From: CAVLDP01 sp963661945
Lineage (GTDB): Bacteria; Bacillota; Clostridia; Lachnospirales; Lachnospiraceae
Length of the DNA: 48,760 nt
Reading direction: 5' to 3'
Assembly (NCBI GenBank): GCA_963661945.1
Contig: CAVLDP010000018.1
Coordinates: forward strand, 1 to 48,760
The stretch's first letter is position 1. Each line of letters opens with the position of its first letter. Shown piece by piece: positions 1 through 6,623 of the stretch. A program made the position numbers and the translations under genes. Below the pieces are notes generated by a model. That model was not told where the DNA came from. It did not search any database and saw only the letters and a program-made list of their open reading frames with translations.

Positions 1-203
1 TTGCAGAGATATAGAAGGATAATCTAGAAATCTCTGAACCTGGCCAAAAATTTTGCAGAGATATAGAAGGATAATCTAGAAATCTCTGAACCTGGCCCCA
101 AAAATCTTGTAGAGATATAGAGATATAATTTTGTAATCCTTGACCTGCGCTAGACCTTTTACAGAGATATTGGCCAGAATATCAATTATCTCTGAAGGAC
201 CGG
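1..203. repeat. Duplicated block, copy A (four array units)
   Basis: This block holds units 1-4 and their spacers. It is repeated at 534-735 with only scattered substitutions, so a four-unit segment was duplicated as a whole. Similarity fades just past the last unit (GAAGGACCGGC here, GAATGACCCGC in the other copy). Confidence 0.8.
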
Positions 204-725
204 CAGAGGTCGGCGCAGGCAGCCGGAGCAACTCGCTGGAAAGCTGAGCTAGGGTTGACGTGGCAATCCTCTAGAAAGCCTGGCTAGGGACAATCTGGAA
301 TTTCCGGGCACAATCTGGCGTGCAGGTCAGAGATTTTGCGCGTCTTCCTGGATTTCTCTGCAATATTTTGGAGCTCTATCAGAGATATTTGATATAAAGC
401 GGTGTTTCTCTGTATTTTTTTCGGGGGAAATCAGAGAGATTTGAGATATGGTCGTTTTTCTCTGCAAATCTCACTTGATTTTGTCAGAGGTTTGAACGAG
501 TTTCTGGGAATTCTCTGATTTTGTCTAGAAATCTTGCAGAGATATAGAAGGATAATCTAGAAATCTCTGAACCTGGCCAAAAATTTTGCAGAGATATAAG
601 GAGAAAATCTAGAAATCTCTGATCTTGCCCCCAAATCTTGTAGAGATATAGAGATATAATCTAGAAATCCTTGACCTCCGCTAGACCTTTCGCAGAGATA
701 TTGGCCAAAATATCAATTATCTCTG
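4..725. repeat. Array of 33-nt inverted-arm units
   Basis: No gene is visible here. Twelve units of exactly 33 nt lie at 4-36, 56-88, 110-142, 162-194, 328-360, 380-412, 432-464, 485-517, 537-569, 589-621, 641-673 and 693-725. Ten begin CAGAGA or CAGAGG and end TCTCTG, so each can form a hairpin; units 3 and 11 have decayed arms (TAGAGAT and ATCCTTG). Spacers are 19 nt, with two of 20-21 nt, giving a 52-nt period. Interiors vary: units 1, 2 and 9 are identical, while units 5-8 share almost nothing but the arms. The period is not a multiple of three, which argues against a coding repeat. The array lies 3' of the thiamine operon and probably continues beyond the left edge. Function unknown. Confidence 0.9.
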
Positions 726-735
726 AATGACCCGC
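534..735. repeat. Duplicated block, copy B (four array units)
   Basis: This block holds units 9-12 and matches 1-203 nearly base for base. Unit 9 equals units 1 and 2. Unit 10 differs from unit 2 inside the loop. Units 11 and 12 match units 3 and 4, including the decayed arms of unit 3/11. Confidence 0.8.
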
Positions 736-745
736 ATAAAGCGGG
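731..745 (-). terminator. Weak hairpin after the thi operon
   Basis: CCCGC and GCGGG form a 5-bp stem around a 5-nt loop about 65 nt beyond the thiE-like stop. There is no U-run on the minus strand, so if it terminates transcription it is not a canonical intrinsic terminator. Confidence 0.25.
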
Positions 746-808
746 GCCACAGTCCAAGCTTAAACCCAGGCTCAGGACCACCTCCAAGGTCTTCTGGGCA
801 TTTCCAAT

Positions 809-1447
809 CTATTTCCGCCCAAGATACATGTAATCCGACATCTGGCAGACGCCATCGGCTCCGGCGTGGATGCACTCGTGAATGTTGGTTTCATGGATTC
901 CGCCGAGCGCGTATACTTCTGTTTTATAATCCTGAAGCGCTTCAGATACTTCGTGGAGATAATCTAGGCCGCGCCCAGGAAGCCCTATTTTGCAGTCGGT
1001 CTCATAAATGTTGGAGGCGGTGATATAGGTCGCGCCGTGCATGGCGGCTTCTACGGCCTCGGCAACCGTATGGGTGGAAACCCCGATTGTGTGAAAGAAC
1101 TGAAAGCTGGGCGCATCGCCGAAAATGGCATTCCCAGAGATAGATTCCCCATAAATAGTATCTCTTCGATAAAGCCTCCGAAAATCCTCCATCGTAAGAT
1201 GGATATGCCGGTGGTTCAGGGAGCAGGCCGCGTCAACATGAGTATGTAGAATGGCTAGAACCTGCTTTTCTTGGCAGATAGGGAGGACCTGTTTTGCCAG
1301 GTTTCGATAAGCATCTTCGCTTAAATCCTTTTCGCGAAGGATAAGCATGTCAACGCCAGAATTACAGACTAGGTTGATTTGCGTTAGAAAATCTTTCGGA
1401 TCCGGACCGACCAGTTTTCGATTTGTGATACAGATTTTCTTGTACAT
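809..1447 (-). CDS. thiE: ThiE/TenI-like thiamine phosphate synthase family protein
   Basis: A 212-residue TIM-barrel protein, last in the thiS-G-H operon. ThiE joins HMP pyrophosphate to the thiazole phosphate to make thiamine phosphate. Family motifs visible are LREKD near the first third, IGVSTH in the middle and ALGGI..N..AGADGV at the end. Several usual active-site segments differ: the IND motif reads ILHTH, HLGQED reads HLTMED, and the GPIF..T.TK loop reads ASNIYETDCK. The protein could therefore be a divergent ThiE or a TenI-like paralogue. I chose the ATG at 1447 because GGAG sits six bases upstream; a GTG at 1459 is in frame but lacks such a site. The gene starts 21 bases after the thiH stop. 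Confidence 0.75.
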   Translation of the reverse strand: MYKKICITNRKLVGPDPKDFLTQINLVCNSGVDMLILREKDLSEDAYRNLAKQVLPICQEKQVLAILHTHVDAACSLNHRHIHLTMEDFRRLYRRDTIYGESISGNAIFGDAPSFQFFHTIGVSTHTVAEAVEAAMHGATYITASNIYETDCKIGLPGRGLDYLHEVSEALQDYKTEVYALGGIHETNIHECIHAGADGVCQMSDYMYLGRK

Positions 1448-1468
1448 CAATTTCTCCACATTTCAATT

Positions 1469-2959
1469 TTATACGTAGATATAATCGTTTAGCACTGGTT
1501 GGAGGCCGGCGCCCGTGATATCCTCGTACATCTCGCCGAAGGAGCGGCTGTCGGCAATCTCGAACTGCTCGTCGCCGGCCCCGGAATTGTCCCCGTGGTT
1601 GCCGGTTCCGGTCTCGTCGCCGGTCCCGGAATTGTCCGCGAGGTTGCCGGCCCCGGAATTGTCCGCGAGGTTGCCGGCCCCAGAATTGTCCGCGAGGTTG
1701 CCGGCCCCGGAATTGTCCGCGAGGTTACCGTCGCCGGCCCCGGAATTGTCGCCGGAGGCAGACCCGCCGTCGCCGGCCCCGGAATTGTCCCCGTGGTTGC
1801 CGGTTCCGGTCCCGTCGCCGGCCACACATTTCTTTTGGTACTTCTCCTCGTGATCGCCGATGCCGGTTGAGACGCCGGCAGATACCTTGGTGGCGGCGAT
1901 TCGTACGATGCCGTCGCGGAAGGATTTGACTTCGCGCGAGGATACTGTGATGCCAACAAATGGCAGGAAGATTCTGTAGGCGCAGAGGATTTGACAGAGC
2001 TCCTTTTCGTGGACGTCGAGCGGGTTGATCTTATCATTGTTGATAATTGGGCGAAGTCGCGGGCAGGAGAGGGAGTACTCGGCATAAGGGTATTTTCGCT
2101 GCAGGTAGTATACGTGGAGGGCGGAGGCGAGGGCGTCCTTGCGGAAGTTAGATAGGCCTAACAGGGCCGAAAAGCCGACGCCACGCATGCCGCCCATAAG
2201 AGCGCGCTCCTGAGCCTCGAAACGATATGGCCATACGCGCTTGTGGCCCATGAGGTGCAGAGTTTCATACTTGTCGGAATCATAGGTCTCCTGGAAGACG
2301 GTGATGTAGTCGGCGCCACACTCGTGCAGGTAGGCGTACTCGTCTGAGTTTACAGGATAGATTTCCAGCCCGACATTTTTGAAATATCGAGTTGCCATCT
2401 TGCAGGCCTCTCCAATGTATTCCACGGAGCTTACGCGGCGGCTTTCGCCTGTCAGCATGAGGATTTCTTCGATGCCGGAGTCCGCGATAATCTTCATTTC
2501 ATGCTCGATTTCTTCGCTGGTCAGAGCTTTCCTGGTGATGTCGTTGTAGCAGTTGAAACCGCAGTAGACGCAGTAATTCTCGCAGTAGTTTGCGATGTAG
2601 AGCGGGGTAAACATATAGACGGTGTTGCCAAAATGTTTGCTGGTCTCCCACTTGGCGCGTACGGCCATTTCCTCTAGAAATGGAGCAGCGGCTGGAGAGA
2701 GCAGGGCCTTGAAGTCCTCGATGGAACAAGTCTCAGACTGCAGAGCGCGCCTGACGTCATCCTCTGTATAGGAAGCAGGATCGTAGGAATTCATCTGTTC
2801 CATGACAAGAGTGAGGACATTCGAGTCGATTTGTTCCATTCCCTCCATATATTCCATGTGGTTGGTTCGGCTGCTTGGATCTTGCTCCAGGCGATGCTTT
2901 CGCTCCAAGCCTTCTTTGGAGAGTTTATTTGAATCTATGTAAAATGAATTTTCGGCCAT
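1469..2959 (-). CDS. thiH: 2-iminoacetate synthase ThiH with a large repeat insertion
   Basis: A radical-SAM enzyme that cleaves tyrosine to dehydroglycine (2-iminoacetate) for thiazole formation with ThiG. The CX3CX2C cluster motif is C126, C130 and C133, and residues about 70-370 follow the family throughout (TGESRR, VFQETY, SCPRLRP). The C-terminal family block (DEQFEIADSRS to the end) is also normal. Between AGVSTGIGDHEEKY and that block sits a foreign-looking stretch, residues about 381-463, of NLADNSGAG-type repeats. This lifts the length to 496 residues against roughly 370-470 in the family. The frame is kept through the repeat. The start has AGGAGG five bases upstream, just after the thiG stop. 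Activity with this insertion is inferred, not shown. Confidence 0.9.
   Translation of the reverse strand: MAENSFYIDSNKLSKEGLERKHRLEQDPSSRTNHMEYMEGMEQIDSNVLTLVMEQMNSYDPASYTEDDVRRALQSETCSIEDFKALLSPAAAPFLEEMAVRAKWETSKHFGNTVYMFTPLYIANYCENYCVYCGFNCYNDITRKALTSEEIEHEMKIIADSGIEEILMLTGESRRVSSVEYIGEACKMATRYFKNVGLEIYPVNSDEYAYLHECGADYITVFQETYDSDKYETLHLMGHKRVWPYRFEAQERALMGGMRGVGFSALLGLSNFRKDALASALHVYYLQRKYPYAEYSLSCPRLRPIINNDKINPLDVHEKELCQILCAYRIFLPFVGITVSSREVKSFRDGIVRIAATKVSAGVSTGIGDHEEKYQKKCVAGDGTGTGNHGDNSGAGDGGSASGDNSGAGDGNLADNSGAGNLADNSGAGNLADNSGAGNLADNSGTGDETGTGNHGDNSGAGDEQFEIADSRSFGEMYEDITGAGLQPVLNDYIYV
1571..1825 (-). repeat. 27-bp tandem repeat inside thiH
   Basis: Four near-perfect 27-bp copies start at about 1629, 1656, 1683 and 1710 and encode NLADNSGAG; one base changes in the third. 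Variant copies of the NSGAG core continue on both sides. The array is bracketed by two nearly identical 17-residue modules, GDGTGTGNHGDNSGAGD and GDETGTGNHGDNSGAGD. The DNA is markedly richer in G and C than the surrounding gene. All units are multiples of three, so the reading frame survives expansion or contraction. Confidence 0.9.
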
Positions 2960-2968
2960 GCTAACCTC

Positions 2969-3739
2969 CTAATCTCTGAGAAATCCGGTTAGCGGATCGG
3001 ATGATACAGCACCACGCTCTAAGACGCGGCCCAGTCCTGCAAGGTGAGCCATGCGGCCCGCTTCAATGGCAGATTTCATAGCGGCAGCCATAGTAGGAAT
3101 ATCTCTGGCGGTTGCGATTGCAGTGTTACACATAACAGCGGCAGCGCCCATTTCCATTGCGGCACAAGCCTCGGATGGCTTGCCGATTCCTGCGTCTACG
3201 ATGATAGGCAGATCGATTTCATCGATGAGAATCTGGATGAAGTCTCGTGTGGCAAGGCCCTTGTTGGAGCCGATTGGCGATGCAAGCGGCATAACAGCGG
3301 CGGCGCCAGCATTTTGCAGGTCGCGAGCTGTGTAGAGATCTGGATACATATATGGCAGAACGATAAAGCCCTCGTTTGCCAGGATTTCTGTGGCTTTCAC
3401 GGTCTCGGCATTGTCAGGAAGGAGATATTTGCTATCCTTCATAATCTCGATTTTGACGAAGTCGCCGCAACCGAGCTCTCGCGACATGCGGGCAATGCGA
3501 ATAGCCTCAGAGGCAGTTCGTGCGCCAGATGTGTTAGGAAGAAGAGTGACACCCTTTGGGATATAATCCAGGATGTTCTCGGATTCCTTGGTGTTGGCCC
3601 GGCGAACAGAGAGTGTGATAATCTCTGCTCCTGCATTTTCCACAGCGGCCTGAATAAGCTCCAGCGAATATTTGCCGGAACCTAAGATGAATCTTGAGTG
3701 GAATTCCTTTCCACCTAATGTAAATGTATCATTTGACAT
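2969..3739 (-). CDS. thiG: Thiazole synthase ThiG
   Basis: A 256-residue TIM-barrel enzyme that builds the thiazole phosphate ring from deoxyxylulose 5-phosphate, ThiS thiocarboxylate and the ThiH product. The catalytic Schiff-base lysine is K96 (GDFVKIEIM), at the same number as in Bacillus subtilis ThiG. Family motifs include LGSGKY, LLPNTSGARTA, VLPYM, MPLASPIGSNKG and VDAGIGKPSEA. The ATG at 3739 is preceded by GGGAGGTGG, which is also the coding sequence for the glycine tail of ThiS; the two genes overlap by 11 bases in different frames. A longer in-frame start at 3772 lies inside thiS and has no site of its own. Confidence 0.95.
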   Translation of the reverse strand: MSNDTFTLGGKEFHSRFILGSGKYSLELIQAAVENAGAEIITLSVRRANTKESENILDYIPKGVTLLPNTSGARTASEAIRIARMSRELGCGDFVKIEIMKDSKYLLPDNAETVKATEILANEGFIVLPYMYPDLYTARDLQNAGAAAVMPLASPIGSNKGLATRDFIQILIDEIDLPIIVDAGIGKPSEACAAMEMGAAAVMCNTAIATARDIPTMAAAMKSAIEAGRMAHLAGLGRVLERGAVSSDPLTGFLRD

Positions 3740-3935
3740 GACTGCCACCTCCCATAAAATGTACAATTTCAACTACGTCCCCAGAATGCAGGATGCACTC
3801 TGAGTAGGTTGCCTTCGGTACAATAATTTCATTGACCTCGACTGCAATGATTGCCGGATTATATCCCGCTTCTTTGAGATAAGTTAGAAGAGGAATCTCA
3901 TCGTACTCGACCATTTCTCCGTTGATTTTAATCAT
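3729..3935 (-). CDS. thiS: Sulfur carrier protein ThiS with residues beyond the diglycine
   Basis: A 68-residue beta-grasp sulfur carrier. ThiS is normally adenylated and thiocarboxylated at a C-terminal Gly-Gly and delivers sulfur to ThiG. The protein shows the family pattern IKINGE, IAVEVNEIIVPK, L.SGDVVEIVHFMGGG. Unusually, four residues (SHVK) follow the glycines before the stop, so the carboxyl end is not free as encoded. The start at 3935 has AAAGGAG seven bases upstream; longer in-frame starts fall inside the leader terminator. No thiF, the activating enzyme, is in the window. Confidence 0.85.
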   Translation of the reverse strand: MIKINGEMVEYDEIPLLTYLKEAGYNPAIIAVEVNEIIVPKATYSECILHSGDVVEIVHFMGGGSHVK

Positions 3936-3955
3936 GGAATTCTCCTTTCCTGCAA

Positions 3956-3987
3956 CAAAAAAAGGCACGCCAAAAAATGGCGCGCCT
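3956..3987 (-). terminator. Leader terminator upstream of thiS
   Basis: Reading the minus strand, AGGCGCGCCA pairs with TGGCGTGCCT over a 5-nt loop, followed at once by seven U. It lies about 20 bases before the thiS start and about 80 bases after the promoter, so it can act as an attenuator. A short stem CTAAC/GTTAG (4007-4020) precedes it. I could not find TPP riboswitch signatures in the leader, so the sensed signal is unknown. Confidence 0.75.
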
Positions 3988-4068
3988 TCAATAATAATCA
4001 TGATCTAACTTGTGTTAGTTTTCTATAGCGATGCAAGGTGGTGCTCCCAATGAACCGCTGCACGAGCT

Positions 4069-4077
4069 ATTATACCA
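4069..4077 (-). promoter_or_regulatory. Extended -10 promoter for the thi operon
   Basis: The minus strand reads TGGTATAAT, an extended -10 element, with no convincing -35. It gives a leader of roughly 125 nt before thiS that contains the attenuator-like terminator. Confidence 0.55.
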
Positions 4078-4091
4078 TAACTTCTTATTTG

Positions 4092-4100
4092 TGCTAGAAT
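4092..4100 (+). promoter_or_regulatory. Extended -10 promoter for alr
   Basis: TGCTAGAAT fits an extended -10 about 35 bases before the alr start. It is divergent from, and about 20 bases away from, the thi promoter. Confidence 0.45.
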
Positions 4101-4135
4101 GAATTGGAAGAAAAATAAGAAATGGGTGATAAAAT

Positions 4136-5305
4136 ATGAAATCAACACTTCGACGCACCTGGGCAGAGATTGATCTGGATGCGATTCGCTATAATTATAG
4201 AACATTGAAGAGCCGCGTAGGGGATGCCAAATTCCTCGGCGTTGTGAAGGCAGATGCCTATGGACATGGGTCTGTGCAGGTTAGCCGAGTCTTAGAGGAG
4301 GAAGGCGCAGATTATCTGGCAGTTAGTTCTATCGATGAGGGAATTGAGCTTCGGAGCAATGGTATTACCATGCCAATCCTGATTCTGGGCTACACGCCAA
4401 AGGAGCAGGTGGAGAATCTGATTGCTTATGATATTACGCAGGCAGTTACCTGCGAGGCCAAGGCGACAGAATACAGTGAGGAAGCGACTCGTCTTCAGAA
4501 GACGCTGCGTATTCATATTAAGGTGGACACCGGAATGTCGCGACTGGGTTTCCTATGTGAGGGAGAACATTTTGAGTCTGGCGTAGAGGGGATTGTGCAT
4601 GCCTGTTCGCTGCCGGGACTTGAGGCAGAGGGAATCTTTACTCATTTTGCAGTTTCAGATGAAGAAGGTCAGGAATGCTACGACTATACCAAGCACCAAT
4701 TTGAACTTTTCATGAGCGTAATCGATGAAGTGGAAGAGCGAATGGGCAGAAGATTTGCCATTCGACACTGCGCTAATACAGGTGCGGTGGCGCGCTACCC
4801 TGAGACTTATCTTGATATGGTGCGGCCAGGGCTTCTTCTCTATGGCTATGGAGAATTTGCAGCAGAGCTTGGTCTTCGTCCGGCGATGACCCTTAAGAGC
4901 ACCGTAAGTACGATTAAGCATTATCCAGCCGGAACGCATGTCAGCTATGGCGGAATCTATGTGACGGACCGCCTGACTCGTATGGGCGTGATTCCGTATG
5001 GATACGCGGATGGTTTTTTCCGGGCATTATCAAATTCCTGCAAGATTTATACAGAGGATGGCCTTGTCCCACAGAGGGGAAAGATTTGCATGGATATGTG
5101 CATGATTGATCTAACTGGATGTGATCATGTGGATGTGGGCTCCGAGGTGGAGATTTTTGGACCACATAATTCCATCAATGAGATGGCAGCCCTGGCTGGG
5201 ACAATTCCATATGAGCTCACCTGCGCAGTAAGTAAGCGCGTGCCAAGATATTATATGTCTTCTGGTCAGGTGATCGAGAAGGAACTGCTCCTAAGAGGAG
5301 AGTAA
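4136..5305 (+). CDS. alr: Alanine racemase
   Basis: A 389-residue fold-type III PLP enzyme interconverting L- and D-alanine for peptidoglycan. The PLP lysine is K38 in VVKADAYGHG and the opposite-face catalytic tyrosine is Y271 in HVSYGGIYV. Other family segments are IHIKVDTGMSRLGF, EGIFTHFA, VRPGLLLYG and GKICMDMCMID. The length is typical. The start is the first ATG after an extended -10 element; the ribosome site upstream (GGGTGAT) is weak. It appears to be a single gene between the divergent thi operon and a convergent permease. Confidence 0.95.
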   Translation: MKSTLRRTWAEIDLDAIRYNYRTLKSRVGDAKFLGVVKADAYGHGSVQVSRVLEEEGADYLAVSSIDEGIELRSNGITMPILILGYTPKEQVENLIAYDITQAVTCEAKATEYSEEATRLQKTLRIHIKVDTGMSRLGFLCEGEHFESGVEGIVHACSLPGLEAEGIFTHFAVSDEEGQECYDYTKHQFELFMSVIDEVEERMGRRFAIRHCANTGAVARYPETYLDMVRPGLLLYGYGEFAAELGLRPAMTLKSTVSTIKHYPAGTHVSYGGIYVTDRLTRMGVIPYGYADGFFRALSNSCKIYTEDGLVPQRGKICMDMCMIDLTGCDHVDVGSEVEIFGPHNSINEMAALAGTIPYELTCAVSKRVPRYYMSSGQVIEKELLLRGE

Positions 5306-5311
5306 GAAAAA

Positions 5312-5337
5312 GCAACCATCCATTAGAGAATGGTTGC
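5312..5337 (-). terminator. Terminator of the AEC permease gene
   Basis: GCAACCAT pairs with ATGGTTGC around a 10-nt loop. On the minus strand it is followed by UUUUUC. The permease stop codon lies in the loop, so the last codons form one arm. Confidence 0.75.
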
Positions 5338-6267
5338 AATGAGTGGAATGGTAAATATCGTCGACAGGGTGGTGAGGAAGGTGACCTGAGCCATGAACTT
5401 CTCATCGCCGCCGTATTCTACGCAGAGCATTGTGCCAGAGGTGGCAACAGGCATAGCGGCTAGAATTACGGTCTCGCCAAGCAGGAGCGAATCGCTGATA
5501 AATGGCGAGAAGATTAGATAGGTAAGAAGCGGTGTCACTACGACACACATAAGGGTGAAGAGGTAAGTCCTCGGGTTGTTAAACATTTCACGAAATGGCA
5601 TCTCGGCCAAGGTGATTCCGATAATTAAGAGGGCGCCAGGCGTTGTGATGCTGCCCAGCGTCTCGAAGGTCTCGCCGAGGAGGGCCGGCCCCTGATACCT
5701 GGTCAGCGCCATACACAGAGATGCGATGGATGCAAGCATGGCAGGCGTTAGCAGGAGCTTGCCGAAGGATTTTATCTGTTCGCCGGCACTCCTATGATTC
5801 TCAGGTTCATCGTCGCCGCGAATGAGCGAGACACCAATCGAGTAGCAGAGCAGGTTAAATGGAATATTGAAAATGCAGGTGTAGAATTGACTTGCTGCTC
5901 CAAAGACAGCATATGTCACCGGAAAGCCGATGAAGCCCACATTGCCATACATGATTCCAAATTCTGCCGCATCTCGTTCCTTGCCCTTGAGTCGAAGCAA
6001 CCATGGCGTGAATTTGGCCAGTGCGTATAGTAGGGCATAGCTTAGAAATGATATAAGCAGCGCTTCTAAGATGAGGGTGGTTCCCGGAAGCTTGTCTGCA
6101 TTCATAATCGATGAGAGTGCAGTACAAGGCAGGGAAATATTAAGAATTACCTTGCTTAAGCCTTGCTTGATTGTGCTATTTAGAATGTTTGCTTTGGTGG
6201 CAGCATATCCGATTACTATGATTAGGAAGAGCTCCACCATTTTTTCAAAAATCGGTAAAAAGTCCAT
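5323..6267 (-). CDS. AEC family (auxin efflux carrier-like) transporter
   Basis: A 314-residue inner-membrane protein with about ten hydrophobic segments in the two-half arrangement of the AEC family. Recognisable features are the N-terminal helix with IGYAATK, the SLPCTALSSI segment, the GNVGFIGFPV segment and a second half with GALLIIGITLAEMPF and AMPVATSGTM. Members export or import organic acids, amino acids or similar small metabolites; the substrate cannot be read from sequence. It is transcribed alone, convergent with alr. Short central charged loop residues (about 150-170) separate the halves. Confidence 0.85.
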   Translation of the reverse strand: MDFLPIFEKMVELFLIIVIGYAATKANILNSTIKQGLSKVILNISLPCTALSSIMNADKLPGTTLILEALLISFLSYALLYALAKFTPWLLRLKGKERDAAEFGIMYGNVGFIGFPVTYAVFGAASQFYTCIFNIPFNLLCYSIGVSLIRGDDEPENHRSAGEQIKSFGKLLLTPAMLASIASLCMALTRYQGPALLGETFETLGSITTPGALLIIGITLAEMPFREMFNNPRTYLFTLMCVVVTPLLTYLIFSPFISDSLLLGETVILAAMPVATSGTMLCVEYGGDEKFMAQVTFLTTLSTIFTIPLIATIL

Positions 6268-6350
6268 GAGTCGAATTATAGGACGAAAACTTCTTTATTA
6301 CAAGAATGAATTATGATAGCCTATAGGCCATGAGAATAGGAGGATAAGTG

Positions 6351-6623
6351 ATGTTTGAGATAGATATTGAAGAGGAGATGAAGTATCTTTGCGAAGTGAC
6401 GGGTTGCTCTGAAGAAGAGGCTTACGCGGTAATGGATGCGGAGGATGACTTCCTCGATACGAAGGACCTAAATGAGAGTGCAGAGGATGTAGATGCTGCA
6501 TTTTCCGAGGTTGATGTGGATGAGATGCTGGCCTATATTATGTCGAAGACTGGTATGACGAAAGAAGAAGTGGTCACGATTCTTGCAGCAGAGGAAGACT
6601 TCATTGAGGAGTTTACGAATTAG
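6351..6623 (+). CDS. Small acidic two-repeat protein
   Basis: A 90-residue, strongly acidic protein of unknown function. It is made of two copies of a 32-residue unit, residues 5-36 and 56-87, which share the pattern (E/D)EM..(Y).....TG.(S/T).EE......A.(D/E)DF. The units look helical, like small helical protein-interaction repeats, but I do not recognise the family. I chose ATG 6351 over GTG 6348 because AGGAGGA is seven bases upstream of it. The next gene starts on the very next base after the stop, so the two are likely coupled in translation. Confidence 0.7.
   Translation: MFEIDIEEEMKYLCEVTGCSEEEAYAVMDAEDDFLDTKDLNESAEDVDAAFSEVDVDEMLAYIMSKTGMTKEEVVTILAAEEDFIEEFTN

Noticed and set aside
4..725. 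CRISPR array
   Set aside because: The regular 52-nt period invites this reading, but the 33-nt units vary inside and only their arms are constant; identical units are explained by block duplication, spacers are partly repeated, and no cas gene is near.
727..1249. Plus-strand ORFs over the thiE-like gene
   Set aside because: They are shadows of a well-supported minus-strand gene and have no ribosome site or family features.
1489..2085. Repeat-rich ORFs in other frames of the thiH repeat (Pro/Ala/Thr-rich and Gly/Val-rich)
   Set aside because: Repeat DNA in multiples of three stays open in several frames. Only the ThiH frame continues into conserved enzyme sequence on both sides.
3990..4077. 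PreQ1-I riboswitch in the thi leader
   Set aside because: The minus strand has GGTTC and a downstream AAAACTAA as in that class, and a short pseudoknot can be drawn. The P1 stem is poor and the genes are not queuosine-related, so I do not call it; an Rfam scan would settle it.
5302..5340. Terminator for alr on the plus strand
   Set aside because: The hairpin follows alr, but only the minus strand has a U-run after it; I assign it to the AEC permease gene.
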